Assembly (NCBI GenBank): GCA_964551735.1
Contig: CAZKEF010000006.1
Location: forward strand, 62,001 to 126,000
DNA: 64,000 nt
DNA from: DAOUAT01 sp964551735
GTDB lineage: Bacteria > Chloroflexota > Anaerolineae > CG2-30-64-16
Reading direction: 5' to 3'
Shown: positions 9,568 through 18,402 of the stretch, in pieces
Layout: each line of letters opens with the position of its first letter
Position numbering within the stretch: the stretch's first letter is position 1
Made by a program: the position numbers and the translations under genes
The notes under the pieces: generated by a model
Told to the model about the DNA's origin: nothing
Databases searched by the model: none
The model's input: the letters and a program-made list of their open reading frames with translations, nothing else

Positions 9568-10851
9568 CTATTGACTGAGCGCCTGAATGTTGGTCAGGGA
9601 ATACTCCCGGAAACGCACACCCGTGCTCGTGATCTGGTACGTCCGGGGGTTGAACAGGTTACTGTAAGGATTGAAACCGTTGGCAGAGCCGTCGTCATCA
9701 AAGCTATACCATGCCCAACGCTGTACCAGGCGGCAACTATCGGCCGGGTAACCCAGACTGCAATCCTTGGTGTTCAGGAAGTAGTCGAAGGTCCTGATCA
9801 TGAAATCCTGCACTTCCTGTGCCGTGTCCACTTCAGGGATGTGCCGGTAGAGCACCCCGTACTCGGAGACTATCAACGGCTTATTCTGCTGACCGCGATC
9901 TTTCATCCAGGCGCGAAACGCTCGGATCTGTTGATCAAAAATCGTCATGCTAACATGCGTGCTATCGCCCCCAACCTCAGGCGGATAGAGAACCCCAGTT
10001 TGCGCTGTGCTGCCCGGGGGGATGCTGGCGCCGTAGTCGTTGATGTTTTCCTTCAAGATGAAGTTGTGGACATTCCAGACATCCACGGGCATCGGCGCCC
10101 CGTATTTCTGCTGATACGCATTCCAAGCCTTGGTGAGATATTCTAACCGTAAGGGGGTCGCCTGAATGACGCCCCCAATGGCGATCTGCGCCTTGGGATC
10201 CACGCTCTTAATCAGGTTGTAGAGATCGTGATAAGCCACGGCATAGAGCTCTGGCAACATCTCGTCCTGACCACCCCCAGGCCAATCCCGCCGGTCCATC
10301 TCGTTACCTATAAACCACAGCGAACCAGGATTGGCCTTTGCGGCCGCGGTAATGGTATCGACCGAAGGCCGGTAGCTGTAGCGATGGGGAACAACGTAAG
10401 GACAGATCGACCTGTTCCATGCGTTCTCCGAGTACAGCGGGCATGTCAGGTCTTGGTGCACACGCACAACCTGAGCGTATTCCATCGCGTTTGGGCGCTG
10501 GGGAGTGGCTCGCACCCACCAATCGAGGTACCAACCTGCCTTGAGCGAGGCTACCTCAGGGTATTGGTTCAGGTAACTTGCACTGACACCGAATCCGAGC
10601 CGATAACTCAGTGGCGCCTTGGCGATCAGTGGCAGCCAGATGAAATGGGGCGGCGGGGTAGGCTCCGCAACAGGTGCAGCAAATGACTGGCTGCTGTTCC
10701 AAGTCTGGACATTCTTGGACTGTTCCGTCTGCATTTTTGGCTGGGCCTGACCGAGTGCGCTGGTAGGATCCAGGGCCAATGCACCGATCACCAATACACT
10801 AATCAGGATAACCAGTGACCGCAAACTGCTTGGTCGCTTGCTACTGGACAT
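9568..10851 (-). CDS. Secreted glycoside-hydrolase-like protein (TIM-barrel, clan GH-A type)
   Basis: A 427-residue protein with an N-terminal signal (basic start, then LVILISVLVIGALAL) and a short Pro-rich linker before the mature domain. The body resembles (beta/alpha)8 glycosidases of the GH39/GH53/cellulase superfamily. GSLWFIGNEMD carries a Glu (about E184) at the usual acid/base place, and KPLIVSEYGVLY carries a Glu (about E330) at the usual nucleophile place. DVWNVHNF and WAWYSFDDDG also fit a barrel glycosidase. AAGGAGG lies eight bases before the ATG. It ends a three-gene unit with a GT4 and a DUF2723 protein, so it may trim or remodel the surface glycan. Substrate unknown. Confidence 0.7.
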   Translation of the reverse strand: MSSSKRPSSLRSLVILISVLVIGALALDPTSALGQAQPKMQTEQSKNVQTWNSSQSFAAPVAEPTPPPHFIWLPLIAKAPLSYRLGFGVSASYLNQYPEVASLKAGWYLDWWVRATPQRPNAMEYAQVVRVHQDLTCPLYSENAWNRSICPYVVPHRYSYRPSVDTITAAAKANPGSLWFIGNEMDRRDWPGGGQDEMLPELYAVAYHDLYNLIKSVDPKAQIAIGGVIQATPLRLEYLTKAWNAYQQKYGAPMPVDVWNVHNFILKENINDYGASIPPGSTAQTGVLYPPEVGGDSTHVSMTIFDQQIRAFRAWMKDRGQQNKPLIVSEYGVLYRHIPEVDTAQEVQDFMIRTFDYFLNTKDCSLGYPADSCRLVQRWAWYSFDDDGSANGFNPYSNLFNPRTYQITSTGVRFREYSLTNIQALSQ

Positions 10852-10899
10852 ATGCCAACCTCCTTACCTTGGTTTAACTGCTATTCTTCTTGATCGCGA

Positions 10900-12474
10900 T
10901 CATTTGTCAAGCGGCGTCAACAGATAAATCGGCGGCCGCATCACAATATCGTATTTCCCGCGAAGCTGGCTGACGGGATAGACCTCTGGCGCAAGGTCCG
11001 CCAGGGCAATCGGTCGGCCGGTGTTGTCTGTGAGGGCAGATTCCATGTCCCAACAACAGAATCGCACGGTGACATCAGTACGAACGTTCTCTGCGCCTTG
11101 TAGATACTGCATTGGCGTAGCGAGGACTGGATCTGCCAATAGCAGCGCGCCAACTGGCGCGCTGGCCAACGCCGCTTCGGCGTAAATTCGGGTATCGTAA
11201 TAACCTGTCTTGGGTGGCCAAAGCAGGAAGTAGCGGCTGCCTGCGCCAGGCACTTTGCGCCCTTCGCGAAATTCTAGTCCAAAGTGCGCCATGATGTCGG
11301 GCGTGAGCCGGTAAGTGGTCACAGGCAAAGCAACGAGCAAGAGCGTCAGACCGATCAGCCAAGGCGCCGATACGCGACACATTGGGCGGGCGTTGAAAAG
11401 GGTATCCAACCCGATACCCAACCAGATACTGAAGGCAAGATAACTGGGCAGAAAGAACACGTAACGATCCCCGACTTGGTATGAAAACGCGAACGCTGCG
11501 GGGATAAGGTATAGCAGGACTAGAAAGACCGCTGCCTTACGGCCGATGTGTCGCCGACTTGACGCTGCACCGGCTATGCCGAGTGGTAACGCCAGGCCAA
11601 AAAACTGGTAACCCAAGAATACAAGCCACTGGACGGCGTCTGACGCCAACGAAATCACCGAGAAGCGGAGTACGCGACCCTGAAAGTCGTAGCCCTGAAA
11701 CGTGAATAGCGCCCAATGTAACGTGTCTGAAAGGCTCATCTGCATCTGTTGGGCATCGCGCCACAACAGAAAAGCTAATGGCAACAACGTCACCAATGTG
11801 CACGCGATCAGGCTCACCAACCCACGGCGGGTGAGTTGTTGGCGGTGTGTCAGCAGCAACCAGGCCAATGCAGGCAGATACAGCACGGCCAACAAATGTG
11901 TTGTGAAGGCCAACCCAATCGCTACGCCCAGCAGCGCCAGGTAGCGTTCTTGACCCGTATTGCGCCAATACAGAACTGTGACCACCATCAGCCCCATGGT
12001 GGTCAAGGTCAATGTATAGACCTCAGCGCGCACGGCATGCGCCCAAAAGGTGTGGGATACCCCAAAGGCGAGCGTGGCAAGGATACTGGCTGAGCGCGAA
12101 AGCGGGAGGGCGCGCAAAATGAGAAAAAGAATCCCTAACGTTGTCGCCCCGGCGAACGCCGATAGCAGATTAACACGGTACGCCAGGTCACCCACTGGCA
12201 GCTTGGTCAGCAGATGTGCCAGAACCACCCAAGCCGGGTGGCTGCCCGCGCTGGCCTCCAACGTGCCCTTGACAGCAGCCAACTGCAAGGTCGCGTCATC
12301 GCCCCAGATGACTGTGGGCGCTAATGTGGCCATATAGAGCAGTAGACCGCCGACCATCAATCCCATCAAGGCCAATGTGTCTTGACGTCGCAGGACAGAA
12401 CCGACACTGGTCGAATGGACCGGTCCTGGCAATGAACAACTAAGCTCGTTGAAAGAAGAGCGCGCCACGGTCAC
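10900..12474 (-). CDS. DUF2723-type polytopic membrane protein, probable lipid-linked sugar glycosyltransferase
   Basis: A 524-residue protein with about 10-12 hydrophobic helices. The first periplasmic loop contains IWGDDATLQLAAVKGTLEASAG then HPAWVVL, matching the GD...(E/L)...HP loop of DUF2723 proteins, a family related to GT-C / PMT glycosyltransferases. A soluble C-terminal tail of about 120 residues follows the last helix. The GTG start overlaps the TGA of the upstream GT4 gene. It probably transfers a sugar from a polyprenyl carrier to an extracytoplasmic acceptor; neither is known. Confidence 0.75.
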   Translation of the reverse strand: MTVARSSFNELSCSLPGPVHSTSVGSVLRRQDTLALMGLMVGGLLLYMATLAPTVIWGDDATLQLAAVKGTLEASAGSHPAWVVLAHLLTKLPVGDLAYRVNLLSAFAGATTLGILFLILRALPLSRSASILATLAFGVSHTFWAHAVRAEVYTLTLTTMGLMVVTVLYWRNTGQERYLALLGVAIGLAFTTHLLAVLYLPALAWLLLTHRQQLTRRGLVSLIACTLVTLLPLAFLLWRDAQQMQMSLSDTLHWALFTFQGYDFQGRVLRFSVISLASDAVQWLVFLGYQFFGLALPLGIAGAASSRRHIGRKAAVFLVLLYLIPAAFAFSYQVGDRYVFFLPSYLAFSIWLGIGLDTLFNARPMCRVSAPWLIGLTLLLVALPVTTYRLTPDIMAHFGLEFREGRKVPGAGSRYFLLWPPKTGYYDTRIYAEAALASAPVGALLLADPVLATPMQYLQGAENVRTDVTVRFCCWDMESALTDNTGRPIALADLAPEVYPVSQLRGKYDIVMRPPIYLLTPLDK

Positions 12475-13811
12475 TGCACTGCCGATCTATGGAAAGGTTC
12501 ACGCGCCTGCTTGCCCGTTCTGCTCAACAAGCGCTGATACGTTTGTACGATCTCACGGCCGGCGGCCTCCCAACTATAAGACTGGATGGCTCGCGTGCGC
12601 AGCTGTGGGCCTGTGGTTTTGAAGCTGCTCAGGTCATGAACTGCGGGGAAGAGCACCGCAAGCAGATGCTCGGCCAGGCTGGCGGCATCCCCGCGTTTAG
12701 CGAATACGCCATCTATGCCCAGGTACTCACGCGCTACCGGGGTATCGAACGCTACCACCGGCAGCCCAACCGCCATGTAGTTCAGCAACTTCCCCGCCCC
12801 CTCAGTTTGGCTCAACTTCGGCGCCACCGCTACATCACCGAGCGCGAGGTAACGCGGCGCCTGTGGATAGGGCACGCGACCTGTGAAGGTGATATGAGCC
12901 TCGATTCCCAGTGCACACGCCTGAGCACGATAACGTTCCTCATTTGGGAAACCCATCAGCAGCAAGTGGACATCCTGGCACACATCGAGGATGCGGCGTA
13001 GCGCCTCAAGCAGGAGGTCTGTTCCCTGATACTTGGCCAGCAGCCCCAGGTACACGATCAGCTTGTGCTCGACCGGGATGCCTAACTCGGCGCGCAGCGC
13101 TTCGATCTCTTCAGACGCATAGGTTTCTGCCGGACGGAACATGTCCGCATTGACGCAGTCCGGCAGGATGCGCACCTGTTCTGACCGGCAACCAAACTCC
13201 TCCCGCAACAAGCGTTCAGCATTGATCGAACTGGTAAAGATGACCGGCATATGTCGCACAATCCAGGTTTCAAGCCAGCGGAACACGCGATACGCTGGGC
13301 TTGCACGCTTCAGAAAGTGATGATCTAACATCTCCCCGGTCAGGCTGCCCTGGAAATCGAAAACCACCGGCACGCGGAAAAGGCCGCCAAGCACAATGCC
13401 GATCAACGCGCCCTCGTGCAGGTGCGCATGGATCACATCGTAACGCCCGCGGGCGAGCAACTCCAGGGTCTTCAAGCCCAACAACGCGTCAAAGGCAATC
13501 TTATGCTTGCTGGAGCCCACGAGGTAGTTGCGCCGCCACGGGATCGGCAGCGTCCGGCGGATATCCAAGCCGGGCACGTCGTTGCCGTTGCGATAGGTCG
13601 CGATCGTGACCTGATGGCCCATTTGTCGCAGCACCGTTGCCTCTTCCAGGATGCGCACGTGGCAGCCGTAATCGGCGAAGAAGCTGGTGGGGGCGAGCAT
13701 GAGGATGCGATAGTCAGGCAACGGAACTGCTGAATGCGCTTCAGGCTGTGCAGCACTTAAGCTCTGCGCCACATTTGTTTCCTGACCGCCAATATCATTC
13801 ATGCCACTCAT
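12471..13811 (-). CDS. Glycosyltransferase family 4
   Basis: A 446-residue GT4 enzyme. YRILMLAPTSFFADYGCHVRI begins the N-terminal Rossmann domain, DVIHAHLHEGALIG is the usual acceptor-side HxH region, and IVYLGLLAKYQGTDLLLEAL opens the donor domain. The late segment TEGAGKLLNYMAVGLPVVAFD replaces the classical E-X7-E by E-G-A-G-K-L-L-N-Y-M. First gene of the unit with the DUF2723 and hydrolase-like genes. A TATAAT-type promoter places the transcription start almost on the ATG at 13811, so the transcript may be leaderless, or translation starts at the second ATG (13802). Confidence 0.82.
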   Translation of the reverse strand: MSGMNDIGGQETNVAQSLSAAQPEAHSAVPLPDYRILMLAPTSFFADYGCHVRILEEATVLRQMGHQVTIATYRNGNDVPGLDIRRTLPIPWRRNYLVGSSKHKIAFDALLGLKTLELLARGRYDVIHAHLHEGALIGIVLGGLFRVPVVFDFQGSLTGEMLDHHFLKRASPAYRVFRWLETWIVRHMPVIFTSSINAERLLREEFGCRSEQVRILPDCVNADMFRPAETYASEEIEALRAELGIPVEHKLIVYLGLLAKYQGTDLLLEALRRILDVCQDVHLLLMGFPNEERYRAQACALGIEAHITFTGRVPYPQAPRYLALGDVAVAPKLSQTEGAGKLLNYMAVGLPVVAFDTPVAREYLGIDGVFAKRGDAASLAEHLLAVLFPAVHDLSSFKTTGPQLRTRAIQSYSWEAAGREIVQTYQRLLSRTGKQAREPFHRSAVQ

Positions 13812-13819
13812 AGAAAAAC

Positions 13820-13849
13820 ATTATAGCTACAGAAACCCGGATATACCAA
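13820..13849 (-). promoter_or_regulatory. Promoter of the GT4-DUF2723-hydrolase unit, possibly leaderless
   Basis: TTGGTA (13849-13844), an 18-base spacer and a perfect TATAAT (13825-13820) on the minus strand. The predicted transcription start falls within a few bases of the ATG at 13811. Confidence 0.5.
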
Positions 13850-13911
13850 AACAGCTTACACCTCGCCTTCATTTTTCTACATAGTCAGCTATATGACGCC
13901 AAACAGCAGCC

Positions 13912-14265
13912 ATGTCGGAGTGTACCGTGCACTTTGGCACGGCAGCGCGCGTCTGGTTGGAAACGAATCTGCCACCCGGGGCCAAAGTAGCACTTGAAGC
14001 GTACGCGCCGTTTGTGAACCCTCAGCGCTTCGATGTTCAAGGGTTCATGAGTATGATTGATCATCCTACACAGTGGTATGTTGACAACGGCTACCAGTAT
14101 GTGATTTTCAGTCAGGGCATGTATGGCGGATTCTATCTGGCCCCAAACCAGTATCCTCACCAAGTTGCCCGGTATGATGATTTCTTTCGTCGGTTTGCGC
14201 TAGTGCAGATTTTCGTTGATGGAGGATGTGAAATTCCAATTCTCCAGGTAGGTTCCTCGGACTAA
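13912..14265 (+). pseudogene. Orphan C-terminal fragment of a PMT-like membrane glycosyltransferase
   Basis: An open frame of 117 residues on the plus strand inside an otherwise minus-strand cluster. Its text (TAARVWLETNLPPGAKVALE, an Asp/Gln-rich middle, YQYVIFSQGMYGGF, then a Tyr/Phe-rich stretch ending ILQVGSSD) looks like the soluble C-terminal tail that follows the membrane helices in PMT/ArnT-like proteins of Chloroflexota. No hydrophobic helices precede it: the frame closes with TGA at 13894. I read it as the surviving tail of a deleted gene, though a small stand-alone protein cannot be excluded. I see no ribosome-binding site before the ATG. Confidence 0.55.
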
Positions 14266-14456
14266 GGCGCGAGACGACTCCTTACGCAACTTCTTCAGGT
14301 CCCACATGCGGCAACTAGAGTCAATGGAGACGCGGGAGAAGACAAGACTGGGGCCCCAGGCTCATAGCAAATCCTATGAAACATAGGGGCAAGCTTAGTG
14401 GGGGACGTGCACATATTATTGGGCAACCAAAGTCTGTCTCTCTGAAGGTGAGTAGC

Positions 14457-14492
14457 AAATAGCCCACCCCCGAGAAGGAGGCGGGCTATTTG
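14457..14492 (-). terminator. Terminator of the four-repeat secreted protein gene
   Basis: Inverted repeat AAATAGCCC / GGGCTATTT, extended by further G-C pairs inward, with T-rich flanks on the plus side (TTTGTTTAT). It lies 31 bases past the stop codon of the minus-strand gene and could work in both directions. The 190 bases between it and the orphan PMT fragment contain a small CCTATG-AAA-CATAGG hairpin near 14375 but no gene that I can see. Confidence 0.75.
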
Positions 14493-14522
14493 TTTATCCC
14501 TGCATAAGGATGTGATAGTTGT

Positions 14523-15998
14523 TTACTGCGCTAACCCTTGATAAGCCATCAACGCATCGCCAGCGCCGCCCAGGCCACGGGTCTGTACGATGGCTCCCAC
14601 CTCACCACTGATCACCTCGACCACAATGGCACCGAAGAAGGTGTCATGCCCTGCGGTAGACGCATGATATCGCAGATCAAATTGATCACCTGCTTTCACA
14701 GTGTACGTCGCTGTAGTCCAAGGTGTATACCCGGTGCGGTTATCAACAAAAGACAACTTGATCTGGGCATCAGTCGTAAAGGTGTAGAATACGACTGTCG
14801 AAGACCAAGAAATACCTGCCGATGAGATATACTTATAACCTACAGGCAGGTACATCTTGCCCCCCGCCGGCACCCCACTCGTCAATCCTCCATACGTCAT
14901 GGCGAATTGACTTCCGCCGCGCAGGTTTACCATCACAGCGACAGACCCGGATGTCGGCGTGACCAATGCTGCGCCCATAAAATCACTACTGGTGATGCTC
15001 GGAGCATCATAGCGCTGATCGACGTTCTTCACGCTGCCTTCGGGGATGGTAATCGTATCTTTCCCAGACACCGTGCCACGAACAGTAGGCAGATAGGTGA
15101 TCTCAACCGTCGCGTCACCCGTGCCCATATTCGCGATCAAGAAGGCGGTACTGTAAGAATTCCCGGCCGATACGATATTCTTATAGACTGACGGCAGGCC
15201 GATCGGCTGAGTGCTACCACCAGAGTATGACGGATAGGCCAGCAACACCTGTTCGCCACCACTCGAGGTGGTCACCACCGCAACCGGCGCAGAAGTAGAC
15301 TCGATTCTGGCCGACCCAAAGAACTTGGCCCCAATGTTAGGATCAGTTTGGGTTGCCTGATTCAGCAACAACATGCCACCCTTAGCAATCGTGTAAGTCT
15401 TATCAACAGGTGCAGTGATGGTGCCCCCGACAGCGGGATTCAAAACCGGATCTGGAACAAACGTCACCTTGACATCGGTGGCCGCAGCCGTATCTGTATT
15501 TTGAATTGCGATCGAGGTGTTGTAGACGAGACCACCGCTCGACACATTCTTCAACACCTGCAAGACGCGCACCGTTTTGCCCACCGTGGCATCGCCCAAG
15601 CCGTTATAGCTTTCATAAGATGGAATGGTTCCGGTGCGCATCAAATTAACAACTGATCCCAGGGGTTGGGTAGCACTAGCGATCACCGAACCCTGGAACG
15701 GACTGACACCAGGATCGCCTGATGCATATCGCTGATCCATATTCACAGCCGCGCCAACCCCGATCGAAATATCGGGATAGGTTTTAGTGACGGTACCATC
15801 ACTGCTGCGAAATTCCACAGTCGCATAAGCTGTGTCATTTCCCAGATTCTGAAGAACGAAAGCGGTGGCCGTGGTGGTGGCGGCCGGCGCATCCACAGAT
15901 GATGCGGTCCCCTCCTGTGCCAACGCAGCTGGCGCAATGCTTCCCATTACCAGAATTACCAAAAGTAGAGTGAAGGTAAAAAATCTATTGAGCTTCAT
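14523..15998 (-). CDS. Secreted protein of four tandem beta-type repeats, candidate cell-surface layer component
   Basis: A 491-residue secreted protein. The signal peptide (MKLNRFFTFTLLLVILVMG) ends near ALAQEG. The mature part consists of four imperfect repeats of about 105-115 residues. Each starts with a segment like TAFVLQNLGNDTAYATVEF or TAFLIANMGTGDATVEITY, has a central basic/acidic turn (VNMDQRY, KNVDQRYDA, FDLRYHA) and ends with a G-A-I-V/S-V-N-L-R-G type strand. There is no lipobox, anchor helix or catalytic motif. Low Cys, high Thr/Ser/Gly and an individual strong promoter plus terminator fit an abundant structural surface protein. AAGGAGG precedes the ATG. I do not recognise the family. 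Confidence 0.75.
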   Translation of the reverse strand: MKLNRFFTFTLLLVILVMGSIAPAALAQEGTASSVDAPAATTTATAFVLQNLGNDTAYATVEFRSSDGTVTKTYPDISIGVGAAVNMDQRYASGDPGVSPFQGSVIASATQPLGSVVNLMRTGTIPSYESYNGLGDATVGKTVRVLQVLKNVSSGGLVYNTSIAIQNTDTAAATDVKVTFVPDPVLNPAVGGTITAPVDKTYTIAKGGMLLLNQATQTDPNIGAKFFGSARIESTSAPVAVVTTSSGGEQVLLAYPSYSGGSTQPIGLPSVYKNIVSAGNSYSTAFLIANMGTGDATVEITYLPTVRGTVSGKDTITIPEGSVKNVDQRYDAPSITSSDFMGAALVTPTSGSVAVMVNLRGGSQFAMTYGGLTSGVPAGGKMYLPVGYKYISSAGISWSSTVVFYTFTTDAQIKLSFVDNRTGYTPWTTATYTVKAGDQFDLRYHASTAGHDTFFGAIVVEVISGEVGAIVQTRGLGGAGDALMAYQGLAQ

Positions 15999-16060
15999 CA
16001 GATACCTCCTTGAGATGACTGGCAGGTTAAACCTAATTTCGAGCCAGGATAGTTGAATCT

Positions 16061-16089
16061 ACTATACCTGTTCATACATCCAAAAGCAA
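16061..16089 (-). promoter_or_regulatory. Strong promoter of the four-repeat secreted protein gene
   Basis: TTGCTT (16089-16084), exactly 17 bases, then TATAGT (16066-16061) on the minus strand, giving a leader of about 55 bases that ends in AAGGAGG before the ATG at 15998. Confidence 0.65.
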
Positions 16090-16107
16090 TACCTCGATGG
16101 GAGTATT

Positions 16108-16572
16108 CTAGCGGACACAGGGTTCCACTTGCCCAGGATCATCGGCACGGATGAAAAGCCGACCATCCGCATCTTGCTGCACCACCCCCATGATTCGCAT
16201 ACACGCTCCCTCTGCGCCAAGGTAGAATGTGTTCCGCACAATGATGTAACGCGTGGGCGGATTTTGATCCAGCCACATGACAAAATCATTACCCCAATTT
16301 TCTGTCGCAAGTATCTCTGTCTCAACACAGATATGTCGCCCTAAACTAGCTTCAAATTGCAGAAGACTAACGCACGAAGCATCACCAGGCACGCTGTCAA
16401 CACTACCTGCAGGCCATGGTGTTCCTGCAGGACCGGCTGTGACCAACGGCGATGCCAGAGGGTCTGGTGTTAAGGGCGATAGCAAAACATCAGGAGGAAT
16501 CATGCCACCTGAGCATGCCGTCAAAGCAACACCAAGCATCAGCATTACAGAAAGGCTAAGCTTCTTGTTCAT
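16108..16572 (-). CDS. Small lipoprotein of unknown function
   Basis: A 154-residue lipoprotein: signal sequence MNKKLSLSVMLMLGVALTAC with lipobox LTAC, a Pro/Ser/Thr-rich linker (about 25-60), then a compact domain of about 90 residues containing three further Cys. The domain pattern (CVETEILATENWGNDFVMWLD then YIIVRNTFYLGAEGAC) suggests a small beta-barrel, possibly OB-like, as in membrane-anchored lipoproteins that guard nucleic acid or sugar ligands; this is a guess. Its ATG overlaps the TGA of the flippase-like gene, so it is the last gene of the eight-gene glycan operon. Confidence 0.7.
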   Translation of the reverse strand: MNKKLSLSVMLMLGVALTACSGGMIPPDVLLSPLTPDPLASPLVTAGPAGTPWPAGSVDSVPGDASCVSLLQFEASLGRHICVETEILATENWGNDFVMWLDQNPPTRYIIVRNTFYLGAEGACMRIMGVVQQDADGRLFIRADDPGQVEPCVR

Positions 16573-17612
16573 ATTTGCGATTCTTTCTCCTGTTGGATCT
16601 TGTTATGCTCATGGTTTCTACTGCACACACGTGCAAAACCCACTAATACTATGACCCAGAAGCCTTCTATCAATGCCAGCCAGACGCGCGAGGTCACCGA
16701 AACCATCACCGCAATACTGGTTGGCACCAGTTGCGCCAACAGAAAAACCAGGATTCCTTCTCTTATCCCCCACCCATTAGGCGCAAATGGCGTCAAAAAA
16801 CCAATTACTGTGGCCGCAGCCAAGCTTCCTGTAAGCGCCGGCAAAGCGATGATTTCCAAGGGATAGAAGGCTGTCATAAAAAAATAGAATGCGACACCTA
16901 CCATCGCGACAGAGGCAGCATAATATAGCCACTGGACACAGATATCGGCCGCCGTTTGTCGCAATGCGCTCATGCCCTCCCAACCAGGGATTTTTTCTCG
17001 CATGATAGGTGTCAACCTCCCATAAAGACGCGGGCCGGCAAGGATGACAGCCAAATGCCCTACAGCAACGACAATGGCAAATATCATTGTTTCAAGGCGC
17101 CAGTTTCTACCGCTGGTGGTTACGAACGCCCAAAACAGCAGCAGCAGTGCTGCCAGACCAGTCTCGCTGGACACACGAAATAACAGCTCCAGGGCGATAC
17201 TGGCCATCATTTTGCTGGAAGGCACGGCTTCGGCACCCCAATAAACCCGACCTACATAAGGCCAGATACTGCCGGGGATATAACGTCCGGCCTGAGACAG
17301 AAACCAAACCCTCAGACTTTCCCACCAACCGATCTTGACATCGAGTCGCTGCAGAGTAACAAACCAACGTCCACCCGTAACACCTAGGGCCAGGAAAAGC
17401 AGGACACTCGACAGTGCCAGGTACTCGTATTGTGCCTGACGAAACGTGGGTCCCAACCTATCCAGATCCTGGAACAGCCGAAGCCCTAGATAGCCATAGA
17501 TGCACAGCACAAACGGTATGGATAACGCACGACTATGCTGCGTCAACCAGCGGATGCTAGCAAAGACGTGGCGCTTCCACTTGATCTTTGTGCCCGATCG
17601 CAAAAATATCAC
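16569..17612 (-). CDS. Lysylphosphatidylglycerol-synthase-type membrane protein (flippase-like, UPF0104)
   Basis: A 347-residue integral membrane protein with about eight helices. The arrangement GGRWFVTLQRLDVKIGWWESLRVWFLSQAGRYIPGSIWPYVGR is the characteristic early loop of the LPG_synthase_TM / UPF0104 family, and the late LTPFAPNGWGIREGILVFLL matches its conserved P-x-P-x-G-x-G-x-RE motif. Members flip or synthesise lipids; in glycan operons they are usually assigned to lipid-linked sugar translocation. It overlaps the upstream methyltransferase by 56 bases and the downstream lipoprotein by four. Confidence 0.82.
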   Translation of the reverse strand: MIFLRSGTKIKWKRHVFASIRWLTQHSRALSIPFVLCIYGYLGLRLFQDLDRLGPTFRQAQYEYLALSSVLLFLALGVTGGRWFVTLQRLDVKIGWWESLRVWFLSQAGRYIPGSIWPYVGRVYWGAEAVPSSKMMASIALELLFRVSSETGLAALLLLFWAFVTTSGRNWRLETMIFAIVVAVGHLAVILAGPRLYGRLTPIMREKIPGWEGMSALRQTAADICVQWLYYAASVAMVGVAFYFFMTAFYPLEIIALPALTGSLAAATVIGFLTPFAPNGWGIREGILVFLLAQLVPTSIAVMVSVTSRVWLALIEGFWVIVLVGFARVCSRNHEHNKIQQEKESQI

Positions 17613-18375
17613 TGCAAGTTACCCATTTGACTAGAGGCAAGCGGGTTGCCAGTAAACCAATCAAGCGGCTTAATTCACCCATCTGGTTCCATTCTGTCCG
17701 AAAAGCATCCACAAAGACATGCGCGCGGAACCCTGCCCTGTGCATTTCTTGGCGTAATGTTCGGGGACTCTGCTCATTGACATGCACAAGGGCATGGTAT
17801 CGAAACCGACCTCTGGGATCAACGGGCAATTTGCGGCCGCGAATCCGTTCAGTAAGTCGAAAAACCGGATAACCCCACCGATAATACCAGAGATTAGGTG
17901 CTGTATGGATCAAGAGCTGACCCCCGGGGCGCAAGACTCGATACGCCTCGCGAAGCGCAACGTGCAGTTCATGCGGATATAAATGTTCAACAACATCCAT
18001 CATCAAGGCACAGTCAAATGAGTTGTCGCAAAACGGCAAGACTTGGGCGTTTGCAGCAAGGAATGCCCCACGGCCTACTTCGGGATGAGGCTCTGCCTGC
18101 TGCTGAGCAATTTGGAGCGCCGCTGGTGCGTAATCCAAACCCCATGCCCATACGCCCCGCTCCGCCAACCAATATGTCGCCTCGCCGCGACCGCATGCAA
18201 TATCAAGTGCCCGCTGCCCAGGCAGGAGCGGGAGCATGTCCAGGCCTTTCAACAATCGCCGGGTGATTCTTCCATCGCTAAACTCCTTATAACCTTCACA
18301 ATCTTGAAGATAATACGCTGCATCATACACTTCAGCAGAAACCGAAGGCAAAACAGCTCCCCGCTCTTGTTCCAT
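17557..18375 (-). CDS. Class I SAM-dependent methyltransferase
   Basis: A 272-residue methyltransferase. Motif I is ALDIACGRGEATYWLAERG, followed by the acidic GLDYAPAAL, the middle motif CALMMDVVEHLYPHEL and motif post-I LRPGGQLLIHTAPN. This is the UbiE/Methyltransf_11 type. In a surface-glycan operon it may O-methylate a sugar or cap a chain end; Wzt exporters with a C-terminal domain often recognise such caps, although the exporter here is in another operon. It starts 27 bases after the preceding GT4. Confidence 0.85.
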   Translation of the reverse strand: MEQERGAVLPSVSAEVYDAAYYLQDCEGYKEFSDGRITRRLLKGLDMLPLLPGQRALDIACGRGEATYWLAERGVWAWGLDYAPAALQIAQQQAEPHPEVGRGAFLAANAQVLPFCDNSFDCALMMDVVEHLYPHELHVALREAYRVLRPGGQLLIHTAPNLWYYRWGYPVFRLTERIRGRKLPVDPRGRFRYHALVHVNEQSPRTLRQEMHRAGFRAHVFVDAFRTEWNQMGELSRLIGLLATRLPLVKWVTCSDIFAIGHKDQVEAPRLC

Positions 18376-18402
18376 TGCCGCCCTACATCCTCCACACTGA
18401 AT

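Noticed and set aside
14266..14456. Possible riboswitch or small RNA after the PMT fragment
   Set aside because: Only one short hairpin (CCTATG-AAA-CATAGG) and no match to any known aptamer consensus; no evidence of a promoter.
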